Shown: in pieces, positions 25,423 through 33,584 of the stretch
Layout of the letters: each line of letters starts with the position of its first letter
Numbering within the stretch: the first letter of the stretch is position 1
Source: Longispora fulva
GTDB taxonomy: Bacteria > Actinomycetota > Actinomycetes > Mycobacteriales > Micromonosporaceae
Assembly (NCBI RefSeq): GCF_015751905.1
Contig: NZ_JADOUF010000001.1
Span: forward strand, 7,502,001 to 7,566,000
Direction: 5' to 3'
DNA: 64,000 nt
The notes under the pieces: model-generated
Database searches by the model: none
Seen by the model: the letters and a program-made list of their open reading frames with translations, nothing else
Told to the model about the DNA's origin: nothing
Position numbers and translations under genes: made by a program

Positions 25423-28044
25423 TCAGAGCTGCAGTTCCAGGTGGTAGCAGCTGTTCGTCGCGCGCTCGTCGAGCACCCGGGTCACCTGGGCGGTGACGGA
25501 GGCCACGAACAGCGGCCCGTTGCTGGCGTTGAACACGCCGGCCCCGACGTCCACGACGTTGAGGACGGCCGGGTCGGCGCAGTGCCGCGACACATTGGAC
25601 GGTCCCTGCGCCACGATCTCCGCCTGCATCGCGCCCCGGACCGTGGCGGCGTTGGCGTTGATCTGCGCGAGGGTCATGCCGGCGGTGGCGGCCGTGAACC
25701 GGTTCACGACAGCCCGGCCGGGCGCCTGGTACAGCGCCAACTGGTTGGCCGTGTTCTGCGCGACGGTGCGCGCCGGGTTCACCAGGTTGTTGAACATCGC
25801 CCGCGCCTGGTCGGCCGGGGTCCGCGCCGTGCTGGTGATCGTGGCCGTCGACTGGCCGGCCGACCGGAGTGCGTTCTTGATCGCGGTGATCATCCCGGGG
25901 GCGACCGACGCCTGGTTGGCCTGCGCGCCGAACCCGACCGTCACGTCGGCGATCGCGCCCACCTGGTTCGGGCTGCTCGCCGCGATCAGGTGGGTCGCGC
26001 CGGCCGGCGGGTTCTGCAGCAGGCTGCCGGCGATCCGGACCGGGCCGTGCGCGCCCTGGGCGTCACCGGCCGGGACCGGGTGGCTGAACAGGGCCGTGCC
26101 GATCCGGCTCTCGTAGCCGGCGCCGCTGGCCCAGTACACGTCGATGGTGCCGGCCTGCTCCAGGTCGTGGTCCTTGACCTCGTAGCGCAGGTCGAGGCCG
26201 CCCTGGGTGTTGTTCCAGGCGAGCTTCGGTTCGACCTGGTCCTTGATCTCCTCGACGAAGTCCACGACGACCTGGGAGTCCAGCAGGCCGTCCGCGACGT
26301 TGGCCACCCCGAGGTCGACCTGGATGGTGTCGCCCTTCTTGTCCACCTTCAGCTTCAGTTCGCGCCACGCGGTCGCGCCGCTGCCGTAGTCGAACGCGCC
26401 GAGGCCGAGGCCGTTCATGCTGTTGGTCTCGACAGTGGAGTCGCCGCCCTGCTGGCTGCGGATGGAGACCCGGTAGTAGTCGTTGTACTGGCTGCCGAAG
26501 TACCCACCGGGCACCTCGCTCGTGACGAACCGGAACCGGATCTTCACGGCCACCACGTCCGGGTCGGTCTGGAAGGCCCGCGAGATGGACTGCTCGCCCT
26601 GGCCGGCCGTGCCGAGTGTCAGGTCCTTGTCGGTGACCGGGGCGTTCAGGCCGGCGGGCGGCTGTCCCGTGCCGCCCTGACTGGCCGGGGTCATGAGCGG
26701 GGCCTCGGCGTGCTCGCCGACCGGCGGGGCCGGCGCCACGCCCGCGACGTGCGGGATGCCCTCGACGTGGTCCTTCACCTGCACCGGAGCGCCGCCGGTG
26801 TTCCAACCGGCCGTGCCCTGGCTGAAGTCGTTGTTCTTGACCGGGCTCGGGTCCTTGAAGCCGTGCAGCTCGACCATGAAGAACGGCCTGGACGAGAAGT
26901 CGCCCAGCACGCCGAGCCGGTTGCCGCTCGCCGTGGCCTTCACCAGGATGGTGCGCGCGGGCACACTCGGGATGGTCAGGGTGCCGGTCGTCGTGGTGGC
27001 CTCGGCGTACACCGCCAGGTTGTCCGACAGGCTGACCCGGACGGTCACCAGGTCGGTGATCAGCACGTGGTTCACGTCGTCGACCACCCGGACCGGGACC
27101 GAGGTGTTGCCGGCCCAGATGGTGTCGGTGCGGTAGAGGGGGCGTCCGGTGGTGTCGTACCCCTTGAAGGAGATCACGTTCTTGCCGGACACCAGCCGGT
27201 TCGTGCCCGCGGAGATCTTGCCGGCCGTGACGGTGGTCGGCACCGGGTTGCCGTTGATCGTGAAGGAGCCGCCGCCCTGGTCGGCGTCGAACGCCGCCCC
27301 GGTCAGCGTGTACGCCACCTCGGCGGACGTCGCGTTGAACCCGGTGGCCGACAGTCCGGCGAGCTGGAGCGCGCCGTCGGGCAGCACCTGGTCGAGCGGG
27401 TTGTCGCTCGCGAGCCGCAGGCTGGTGGCCGCGCCGAGGTTGCGGTTCGCCCGTGCGGTGTCGTCGGCGTCGATGACGCCGTCGCGGTCGGTGTCCGCCC
27501 AGGCCGAGTAGCCCGGGTCGCCGGTGTGCTTGCCCTGCAGGCCGCCGATCACGGCCAGGTCAGCGGCGTCGACCACGAAGTCGGCGTTGGCGTCGCCGAC
27601 GAGCACCTTGACCAGCTCGTACCCGCCGGTGGTGGCGAAGTTGCCCTTGATCTGGATCTCGTAGGTGGTGCCGGTGCACAGCGTCGCCAGGCCGTAGTCG
27701 GAGGCCTCGCCGGGGGAGTTGATGGTGTGCGCGCCGAGGATGTCGGCGGTCTCCGTGGTCTTGCGGACCCGGATGATGCCCGGGTTGAGGCCGCTGCCCG
27801 GTGCGGCCTCGACCGAGAATCCGACGAGGACGTCGCCGTGCGCGTTCGCGGTGTAGTCGGTGCCGGGCAGGCTGAAGACCAGGCGGTCCTGGGCCTCAGC
27901 CGTGCGCAGCTCGCCAGGGTTGACGGCGAACGCCGGGGTGCCGGTGCGGTCCACGGCGGCGACGGGCGCCGCGGACGCGGCCGTCGGGCCGAGCGGCACG
28001 GCGAGAGCTAGGGGGACGAGAACGGCCAGATAACGCTTCTTCAC
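25423..28044 (-). CDS. Large secreted protein with dockerin-like module and M15-like C-terminus
   Basis: An 873-residue exported protein. Residues 1-25 form a signal peptide (KKRYLAVLVPLALAV, cut near ASA-AP). Residues about 40-146 look like a cohesin-type beta sandwich. Residues 150-206 have two calcium loops, GDANADFVVDAADLAVI and ADTDRDGVIDADD, as in type I dockerins. A middle beta-rich region (about 210-700) follows. The last 138 residues (RTPADQARAM, SRHCADPAVLNVVDV, CYHLEL) resemble zinc peptidases of the M15 peptidoglycan-hydrolase group, with candidate ligands His821, Asp824 or Asp832, and His868. GTG 28044 is fixed by AGGAGG just upstream. Substrate is unknown. Confidence 0.8.
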   Translation of the reverse strand: MKKRYLAVLVPLALAVPLGPTAASAAPVAAVDRTGTPAFAVNPGELRTAEAQDRLVFSLPGTDYTANAHGDVLVGFSVEAAPGSGLNPGIIRVRKTTETADILGAHTINSPGEASDYGLATLCTGTTYEIQIKGNFATTGGYELVKVLVGDANADFVVDAADLAVIGGLQGKHTGDPGYSAWADTDRDGVIDADDTARANRNLGAATSLRLASDNPLDQVLPDGALQLAGLSATGFNATSAEVAYTLTGAAFDADQGGGSFTINGNPVPTTVTAGKISAGTNRLVSGKNVISFKGYDTTGRPLYRTDTIWAGNTSVPVRVVDDVNHVLITDLVTVRVSLSDNLAVYAEATTTTGTLTIPSVPARTILVKATASGNRLGVLGDFSSRPFFMVELHGFKDPSPVKNNDFSQGTAGWNTGGAPVQVKDHVEGIPHVAGVAPAPPVGEHAEAPLMTPASQGGTGQPPAGLNAPVTDKDLTLGTAGQGEQSISRAFQTDPDVVAVKIRFRFVTSEVPGGYFGSQYNDYYRVSIRSQQGGDSTVETNSMNGLGLGAFDYGSGATAWRELKLKVDKKGDTIQVDLGVANVADGLLDSQVVVDFVEEIKDQVEPKLAWNNTQGGLDLRYEVKDHDLEQAGTIDVYWASGAGYESRIGTALFSHPVPAGDAQGAHGPVRIAGSLLQNPPAGATHLIAASSPNQVGAIADVTVGFGAQANQASVAPGMITAIKNALRSAGQSTATITSTARTPADQARAMFNNLVNPARTVAQNTANQLALYQAPGRAVVNRFTAATAGMTLAQINANAATVRGAMQAEIVAQGPSNVSRHCADPAVLNVVDVGAGVFNASNGPLFVASVTAQVTRVLDERATNSCYHLELQL

Positions 28045-28052
28045 GTTTCCTC

Positions 28053-28077
28053 CTGACACAACGGGAAGGTGTGTCAG
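28053..28077 (-). promoter_or_regulatory. Stem-loop abutting the ribosome binding site of the secreted protein gene
   Basis: A perfect 8-bp inverted repeat (28053-28060 with 28070-28077), 9-base spacer. In the mRNA the 3' arm ends in CAG directly joined to GAGG of the ribosome binding site. It may be an operator or an RNA element controlling translation or stability. Confidence 0.45.
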
Positions 28078-28149
28078 GCGGGAGCTTATCTATGCCTTAA
28101 CAAACGACGGGTGTCAGATATCCATCTGGGCTGATGACTTGACGAGCGT

Positions 28150-29055
28150 CTACTCTCGACTGTCCACCTGCCGCGAGGCGTGCCCGGGCTCGGCGAAGGA
28201 CCACTCCAGCCGGTACCTGGCGTGCAGCGGCGGGGCGTTCGTCTCCCAGCTGTACTCCACCATCCCGTCCTCCGCGACCTGGTGGATCGGGCTCAGCTCG
28301 CCCCGGTCCGAGCTGGTCATCAGGATCTCCACACCCCACACCTCGGGGATCAGCTCCGCCGGGAACCGCATCCGCACCGACAACCGGTCCGTGGGGTGCC
28401 GGATCGCGCGCTGGAACCAGGATCCCCAGGTCTCCCGCTCGACGCTGTAGGAGTACTCGATCCAGGTCCGCTCGCCCGGATACAGCGGGAACCGGCCGAG
28501 GGCGTTCTCGAACAGCAGCCACACCTCCTTCAGGGTCGGCAGGTCCAGGTTCGGCACGCACTCCATCGTCAGGCCGCGACACGTGGCGCGCAGGTCCAGC
28601 TCCGGCCAGGTCAGGGGGGTCGTCGCCTCCTGGTCGGCCGCGATCTTGATGAAGTAGCGCGCGACCGGGTCGGCCTGGCCGTTGAAGAGCTGGCGGCGGA
28701 TCGTCACCCAGTACCGCTCGCCGTCGTAGCGCATCAGGGCTTCCTCGTGCTCCACCGTGAGGTCGGTGGCGGTGCCCCGCTCGACCGGCGGCGGGGCCGG
28801 GGTCGCGCGGCGGGGACGGGAGTCGTCGTAGAGCCGCCAGAGGCCGAGGAGCTCGCCCTCGGCGCGTAACACGTCGTCGGCGCGGCGGGCGAAGTCCTCC
28901 GTGGGTCGGTGCCGGCCACTCTCGATGTGGCTCACATAGGACGGGTCGAACAACATCAGGGCGCCGAGCTGCTTTTTGGACAGACCTCTGCGCTCCCGCC
29001 AGGCTGTTAACTCCCGACGGAAGGTACCCATAGCCTCCTGGGCCGACAACTCCAC
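28150..29055 (-). CDS. XRE-family transcriptional regulator with C-terminal sensing domain
   Basis: A 301-residue protein. Residues about 10-70 are a helix-turn-helix of the XRE type (RRGLSKKQLGALMLFDPSYV, HIESGRHRPTEDFARRADDVL). Residues about 95-290 are a separate domain with YWVTIRRQLFNGQADPVARY and EVWLLFENALGRFPLYPGE, which I know from actinomycete HTH proteins but cannot name. GTG 29055 has GGAG four bases upstream. It is the last gene in line after the FtsK cassette (43-base gap) and precedes the secreted protein gene in the same direction, so it may regulate either. Confidence 0.83.
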   Translation of the reverse strand: MELSAQEAMGTFRRELTAWRERRGLSKKQLGALMLFDPSYVSHIESGRHRPTEDFARRADDVLRAEGELLGLWRLYDDSRPRRATPAPPPVERGTATDLTVEHEEALMRYDGERYWVTIRRQLFNGQADPVARYFIKIAADQEATTPLTWPELDLRATCRGLTMECVPNLDLPTLKEVWLLFENALGRFPLYPGERTWIEYSYSVERETWGSWFQRAIRHPTDRLSVRMRFPAELIPEVWGVEILMTSSDRGELSPIHQVAEDGMVEYSWETNAPPLHARYRLEWSFAEPGHASRQVDSRE

Positions 29056-29098
29056 ATACTCCAGCTTGTCTGGCGGGCCGAGATCTGGCTACCCCGCT

Positions 29099-29761
29099 TC
29101 AGCGGATGAGAAAAGTCAGCGAACAACTCACCACCAGACCGCCGAGGACCGTGAGGGCCACGGTGCCGACCCCCGTCCGCTGACCGCGGAACCGTGCCAT
29201 TCCCCAGACCACCAGCGGAATCCCGGCGAAGGGTGACAGGAACACCGCGAGCTGGGCGAGCAGGTTCGACAGCAGGGTCTCCTCGTCCCCGAACCCCAGC
29301 ACCAGTCGGGCGAGTCCGAAAATTGACGCAGCAACAATTGCTCCAATAAGGACCGCTACAATCCCGCTGTACTTGATGGGATCGGGCGACCACTCACCCC
29401 GCCGGGCGCGGGCCATCAGGTCCTTGGCCGTCGACAGCAGCTCCTCCGGGTCGGTGCCGGCCGGCGCCACGAGCACGTCTGGCATGTCGCCCATCCGCTT
29501 CGCCATCCGCCGGCCCACGTACGACCGGACGTCGCGCCACACCCGCTCCGCCGTGTTGTCCGCCCGCTCGACGTCCTCCCGCGCGCGGGCCAGGTCCTCC
29601 TGCCGGGCGAGGACGGCCGCACGGGCCGCCTCCAGCCGCTCCTCGATCCGCCGGGCCGCAGCGTCGTGCGCCTGGGCCGCCTGGCGCGCCTCGGCGTTCG
29701 CCTGCTCCAGGGCACCGGCGACCTGGCCCACCAGCGCGCGGTACTCCGCCACCGAAGACAT
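29099..29761 (-). CDS. Coiled-coil membrane protein of the FtsK cassette
   Basis: A 220-residue protein. Residues 5-75 form a strongly predicted coiled coil (ALEQANAEARQAAQAHDAAA onward), residues 80-130 a polar linker, and residues about 133-218 three membrane helices. The topology puts the coiled coil on the cytoplasmic side. ATG 29761 overlaps the ATPase stop by one base (TGATG). It may be the membrane anchor or channel for the ATPase. No named family was recognised. Confidence 0.75.
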   Translation of the reverse strand: MSSVAEYRALVGQVAGALEQANAEARQAAQAHDAAARRIEERLEAARAAVLARQEDLARAREDVERADNTAERVWRDVRSYVGRRMAKRMGDMPDVLVAPAGTDPEELLSTAKDLMARARRGEWSPDPIKYSGIVAVLIGAIVAASIFGLARLVLGFGDEETLLSNLLAQLAVFLSPFAGIPLVVWGMARFRGQRTGVGTVALTVLGGLVVSCSLTFLIR

Positions 29762-32373
29762 CAGTGCACCTCGTACGGGATCATGATCTCGGGCACCCGG
29801 TGGTGCGCCCGGTCGAAGAACAGCGCCCGGTTCTCGCGCGGATACCAGGCTGGGCCGCCCTGGCCCGGGTACAGCGACGCCAACTCGTTGCCGTGCACGT
29901 CGAGCGCCACCCAGGCCCCGACGACGTCCAGCTTCGCGGCCGTCCCGCCCAGGTCGTCCTTCAGCCGGGACACCGAACGCCACCAGCCGAGCACATGGGT
30001 ACGCCGCTCCGGGCCGGACTGCATCACCCGGCGGAGGTTGACGTGGCCCTGGCCGGCGAGGCGGGAGGCGGCGGCGTCCACCGCGTACACGATGAGGTAG
30101 TGCGGGTCGCCGGAGTCGTCGGCCGCCAGCTCCCGCAGCACCTCGACCACGTCGTCGCGCAGGGCCGCGCCGGTGTGCCCGGCGCTCCACAGGTGCCCGA
30201 TGACGGTGGACGCGGCGTCCACGGCGTCCGGCTCCAGACAGACCACGGTGAACCGGGCCGTGCCCGGGGCGTGCTGGCGGGCCAGGGACAACACGGCCGC
30301 GCCCAGCACGGAGCACGCCTCACCGACCCGGGTGCCCAGCACGGCCAGGTTGCGACCAGGGGTCCGCCCCAGGCGCACGTGCGCCGGCCTGGCCTGCACG
30401 TCGATCGTCTGGCCCACCCAGGCGACCGGATCGCGGCCGCCGTCCGGGGTGTGCCGTGGCAGCGGCGGCACGTGGCTGCCGTCGAACAGGATCGGCTCCG
30501 GCGCGTCCGGCGATCGCATGCCCCACAGCCGCCGCTGCAGGTCCTCCCAGACCTGCCGGCTGCCCGCGTCGGGCACCCGGACCACCTTGTTGGCCGGCAG
30601 CACGCCCGAATCCGGGTTCACCACGGCGTGGTAGCGCGGGATCACGTCGGAGACCACGTTGTTCTCCGCCATCATCCGCCGCGCCTTCGGCAGCGCGATC
30701 CGCAGCGTGAACTGCGAGACCAGGGCCGAGCGGCCCCACAGCGCCTCGATGCCACCGATGTCCTGGCTGGCGAGCACCAGGTGGATGCCCTGCGACCTGC
30801 CGCGCCGGGCCAGGTCCTCCATCAGGTCCGTCGCCTCGGCCGACACCGGGTCGCGCATCGTCGTCAGCAGCACCTGGAACTCGTCGATCACGGCCACGAT
30901 CCGGGGCCACCGGCCGCCCGGATCCTCGGTGCGCAGCTCCTCCAGCTTCGTCGCCTCGTGCAGCTTGGCCGCCTCGGCCCGCCGGCGCAGCTCCCCGGCG
31001 AGGAACCGCAGCAGGGCCAGCCCGAACTCCCGGTCGGAGTTGACGTTCACCCCGACCAGGCGGACGTGCGGCAGCCAGCTCTCGTCCCGCCGGCCCCGGG
31101 CGAAGCGCGCGAAGGACACGCCCTCCTTGAAGTCGAGCAGGTACAGCTCCAGCTCGTCCGGGGAGTAGCGGCTGCACAGGGCGCCCAGCCACGCGTACAG
31201 CAGGTTCGTCTTGCCCGAGCCCGACGGGCCGCCGATCAGCGCGTGCGGCGGGGCGTCGCCCAGCGCCAGGTCCACCAGCCGGCCGTCGGCAGCCTCGCCG
31301 ATCGGGGCGACCAGGCCGGCGGCCGAGGACTCCGTCCACAGCTTCTCCGGCAACAGATCCGCGAACACGCCCGGAGCCGGGCCGGCCGCGACGATCTCGG
31401 CGATCCCGCGACAGGTCCGGGTGATCAGCTCGGCCGGCGGCGCGGGGTCCAGCGAGATCCGCATCGGGCCGGTGACGCTCGTGGTCCGGTTGTCCAGGTC
31501 CACCGTCTCGGCCGGCGTCGTGGGCACCCCCACAGTGATCAGGTGCACGCCGCACGCCGCGCCGGTACGGGCGATCCGGTCCAGCTGGGCCCGCTGCCGG
31601 TCGGACAGGTCGTCGACCGAGTCCCCGATCGACCCGTCGCCGAGCAGCACCGCCACCCGCCACGGCTCCGGCCGCCGGCCGGTGGTCGCGGCCAGCTCCC
31701 GCAGCGACGTGTACTCGCCGGCCAGCACCGTCTCGTGGATCCGGCGGATCTCCTCGACCAGCTCGTCCAGCAGGCCGGTCAGCGCGCCCGGGCCGTAGAA
31801 GCTGGCCAGGCCCGCCGGGCTGAGCGCGGCGAAACCGGCCAGCGAGCCGCCGAGCTGCTCCGGGTCGTACACGCTCAGGCGCAGGCCGCCCGGGGCCGTG
31901 CCGCCCAGCGCCCGCAGCAGCAGCGTCGCCACCACGCCCACAGCTTTCGTGGGGTCGCCCTCGATGGCCAGGTGCGCGTGGTCGAGCAGGGGGAGGAGGG
32001 CGGGGATGTCGGGGGAGACCGCGCCGATCCGGTACAGCGCCGGGGCCGTGCCCCGCTCCGGCCGGCTCGGCGTCCACCCGTCCCAGGCGGCGCTCGCCGC
32101 GCCCGGGGCCGCCGTGGTCACCAGGGCGCGGATCGTGGCCGTGCGCGCGGCCAGGGTGGTCCCGGCCGCGTCCGTGCTCACCGCGCGGGCCGCCGCCAAC
32201 CCCACGGCCAACTCGTCGCGCAGCCGCAGCACGTCGTCCTCGGTGTTGCGCAGCCGCAGCTCGCTGTCCGCCAGCGCCTCGGCGGCCCCGGCGGCCGCGG
32301 CCCGCGCGGCACCCCTGGCCTGACCGAGCGCGGATGCGACCTCGGTGGCCACCGCCGTCCGTGGACTGCGCAT
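29761..32373 (-). CDS. FtsK/SpoIIIE-type ATPase with three RecA-like modules
   Basis: An 870-residue protein, mainly soluble. Residues 1-65 are helical. Residues about 105-290 look like a degenerate first RecA-like module with no Walker A. Residues about 350-560 are the active FtsK/SpoIIIE module: Walker A GGPSGSGKTN (381-390), LYLLDFKEGVSF, Walker B VAVIDEFQVLL, and LARRGRSQGIHLVLASQ. Residues about 660-860 form a third module whose P-loop position reads LGTRVGEACS, so it is inactive. Three modules in one chain recall EccC of type VII secretion. No N-terminal membrane helices are seen. Role: likely hexameric translocase of DNA or protein; which one is unknown. Confidence 0.85.
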   Translation of the reverse strand: MRSPRTAVATEVASALGQARGAARAAAAGAAEALADSELRLRNTEDDVLRLRDELAVGLAAARAVSTDAAGTTLAARTATIRALVTTAAPGAASAAWDGWTPSRPERGTAPALYRIGAVSPDIPALLPLLDHAHLAIEGDPTKAVGVVATLLLRALGGTAPGGLRLSVYDPEQLGGSLAGFAALSPAGLASFYGPGALTGLLDELVEEIRRIHETVLAGEYTSLRELAATTGRRPEPWRVAVLLGDGSIGDSVDDLSDRQRAQLDRIARTGAACGVHLITVGVPTTPAETVDLDNRTTSVTGPMRISLDPAPPAELITRTCRGIAEIVAAGPAPGVFADLLPEKLWTESSAAGLVAPIGEAADGRLVDLALGDAPPHALIGGPSGSGKTNLLYAWLGALCSRYSPDELELYLLDFKEGVSFARFARGRRDESWLPHVRLVGVNVNSDREFGLALLRFLAGELRRRAEAAKLHEATKLEELRTEDPGGRWPRIVAVIDEFQVLLTTMRDPVSAEATDLMEDLARRGRSQGIHLVLASQDIGGIEALWGRSALVSQFTLRIALPKARRMMAENNVVSDVIPRYHAVVNPDSGVLPANKVVRVPDAGSRQVWEDLQRRLWGMRSPDAPEPILFDGSHVPPLPRHTPDGGRDPVAWVGQTIDVQARPAHVRLGRTPGRNLAVLGTRVGEACSVLGAAVLSLARQHAPGTARFTVVCLEPDAVDAASTVIGHLWSAGHTGAALRDDVVEVLRELAADDSGDPHYLIVYAVDAAASRLAGQGHVNLRRVMQSGPERRTHVLGWWRSVSRLKDDLGGTAAKLDVVGAWVALDVHGNELASLYPGQGGPAWYPRENRALFFDRAHHRVPEIMIPYEVH

Positions 32374-32376
32374 CGT

Positions 32377-33228
32377 CTACTTTTCCTCGGTCTCGGGCAG
32401 GGACAACGACTCCGGCGGCCGGCGCAGCGTGGCCAGCAGCGCGCCCACCAGCACGGCGCTGCCCGTCGCCGAGTCCACCGGATGCTCGGGCACCCCGTGG
32501 TTGCCGTGCGTCGGCTCGGCGTGGCAGGCCCGGCCCAGCAGGATGTCGGGCAGCTGCGGCGGCAGGCCGGGCAGCGCCTTCACGGTCAGCTTGTCCAGCC
32601 GCTCGCGCAGCTCCGGCACGTCGGCCGGGCCCGGCTTGCGGCCCAGCAGCTCGCCGGACAGCTCCTGGATCAGCGGCGCGCACAAGGCGGTCAGCCGCAG
32701 CCCGATCGCCGGCCCGGCCTTCCACAGCTGCACCCGCAGCGGCTTCGGCTCCTCACGGCGGACCAGGGTGGCGACCCGACGGAGCAGCTCGGCGGCCGGC
32801 GGCGGCTTCTCGTCCTGCTTCTTGTCCACCGGGTCGTCGAGGCCGGTGACCACGTCGACCCGGGTCTCCCACCAGTCGTCCAGCGCCGGGGCCTGCTTCG
32901 GCTCGACCTTCGGCTTCGGCCGGTCCTGCTCCTCGGGCCGGGCGGGCAGTGGTGCGGCGGGAGTCGCGCCGGCGACCCCGAGACCGATCGCCAACTGGTA
33001 CTCCGCGAGAGTCTCCTGCGCGCGCGCCAGCGTCGCGAACGCCTGCTCCAGATGGGTGGTGGCCGCAGCGAGCTGGCTCAGCCCGATCGAGCGCCCCGAC
33101 GTGTGCAGGACGTAGCCGAGCAGGCCGGTGGCGGCCTGCACCCGGTCGGCGGCGAGCCGCAGCTCGGACAGGGGGAGCCCGGCGGACACGCCGTTGAGGG
33201 TGGCGCCGAGTTCCTGGATGACGGACAT
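32377..33228 (-). CDS. Helical protein with Pro-rich linker, FtsK cassette
   Basis: A 283-residue protein. The first ~80 residues are helical (ELGATLNGVSAGLPLSELRL ...), similar in character and length to the small protein encoded just upstream. A Pro/Lys/Glu-rich linker follows (about 95-150), then a helical C-terminal domain (LWKAGPAIGLRLTALCAPLI) with Pro-rich loops and one possible hydrophobic helix near residue 260. ATG 33228; the stop is 3 bases before the ATPase start, so it is cotranslated with it. No family recognised. Confidence 0.72.
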   Translation of the reverse strand: MSVIQELGATLNGVSAGLPLSELRLAADRVQAATGLLGYVLHTSGRSIGLSQLAAATTHLEQAFATLARAQETLAEYQLAIGLGVAGATPAAPLPARPEEQDRPKPKVEPKQAPALDDWWETRVDVVTGLDDPVDKKQDEKPPPAAELLRRVATLVRREEPKPLRVQLWKAGPAIGLRLTALCAPLIQELSGELLGRKPGPADVPELRERLDKLTVKALPGLPPQLPDILLGRACHAEPTHGNHGVPEHPVDSATGSAVLVGALLATLRRPPESLSLPETEEK

Positions 33229-33234
33229 CGCGGG

Positions 33235-33495
33235 CTACAGCGTCGCGACGTACTGCTCGGCCTGCTCGACCGCCGCCGCCGTCGCGGCGAGGCACTCGTC
33301 GAGCTCCAGCGCGGCCTGGGCGAGCGCGGCGTGGCAGGCCAGCACCGCGTCGTGGCCGCTGCCGTCGAGGGCCACGGCCAGGGCGCCCTGCGCCTCGGTG
33401 AGCTTCTCACCGGCCGCGGCCACGACCTCCTGCCCCTCGAGGACATGCTCCATCGCGGTGTTGATCGCGGCCTTGACCTCGGCAACGCTTGCCAA
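33235..33495 (-). CDS. Small all-helical protein, first gene of FtsK cassette
   Basis: An 86-residue acidic protein, predicted as two or three long helices: ASVAEVKAAINTAMEHVLEG, then EKLTEAQGALAVAL and LAQAALELDECLAATAAAVE. Length and helical hairpin character resemble WXG100 proteins, but there is no W-x-G turn. TTG 33495 is the start because AGGAGGTG lies 4 bases upstream and no other start fits. The ribosome binding site is inside a perfect palindrome (33500-33513). Six bases separate it from the next gene. Confidence 0.7.
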   Translation of the reverse strand: MASVAEVKAAINTAMEHVLEGQEVVAAAGEKLTEAQGALAVALDGSGHDAVLACHAALAQAALELDECLAATAAAVEQAEQYVATL

Positions 33496-33499
33496 GCGG

Positions 33500-33513
33500 C
33501 ACCTCCTGAGGTG
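33500..33513. promoter_or_regulatory. Perfect palindrome containing the ribosome binding site
   Basis: CACCTCCTGAGGTG is a 14-base perfect palindrome. On the minus strand it contains GGAGGTG, the ribosome binding site of the first cassette gene. It could be a repressor site or an RNA fold hiding the site. Confidence 0.45.
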
Positions 33514-33584
33514 TGAAAGTCAACTGTCCCAAAATGAACGGACCACCGCTAGTAACCGCGCCGGTCAGAAGGCTGAATGAACTG

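Noticed and set aside
33235-33495. WXG100 (ESAT-6-like) identity for the small helical protein
   Set aside because: Length and helical character fit, but there is no W-x-G turn and no C-terminal Y-x3-D/E signal, so the family name is not used.
29764-33516. A 1250-codon open frame on the plus strand
   Set aside because: It lies exactly antisense to the FtsK cassette and reads as low-complexity Arg/Gln/His/Gly sequence with no domain; it is a by-product of GC-rich third codon positions.
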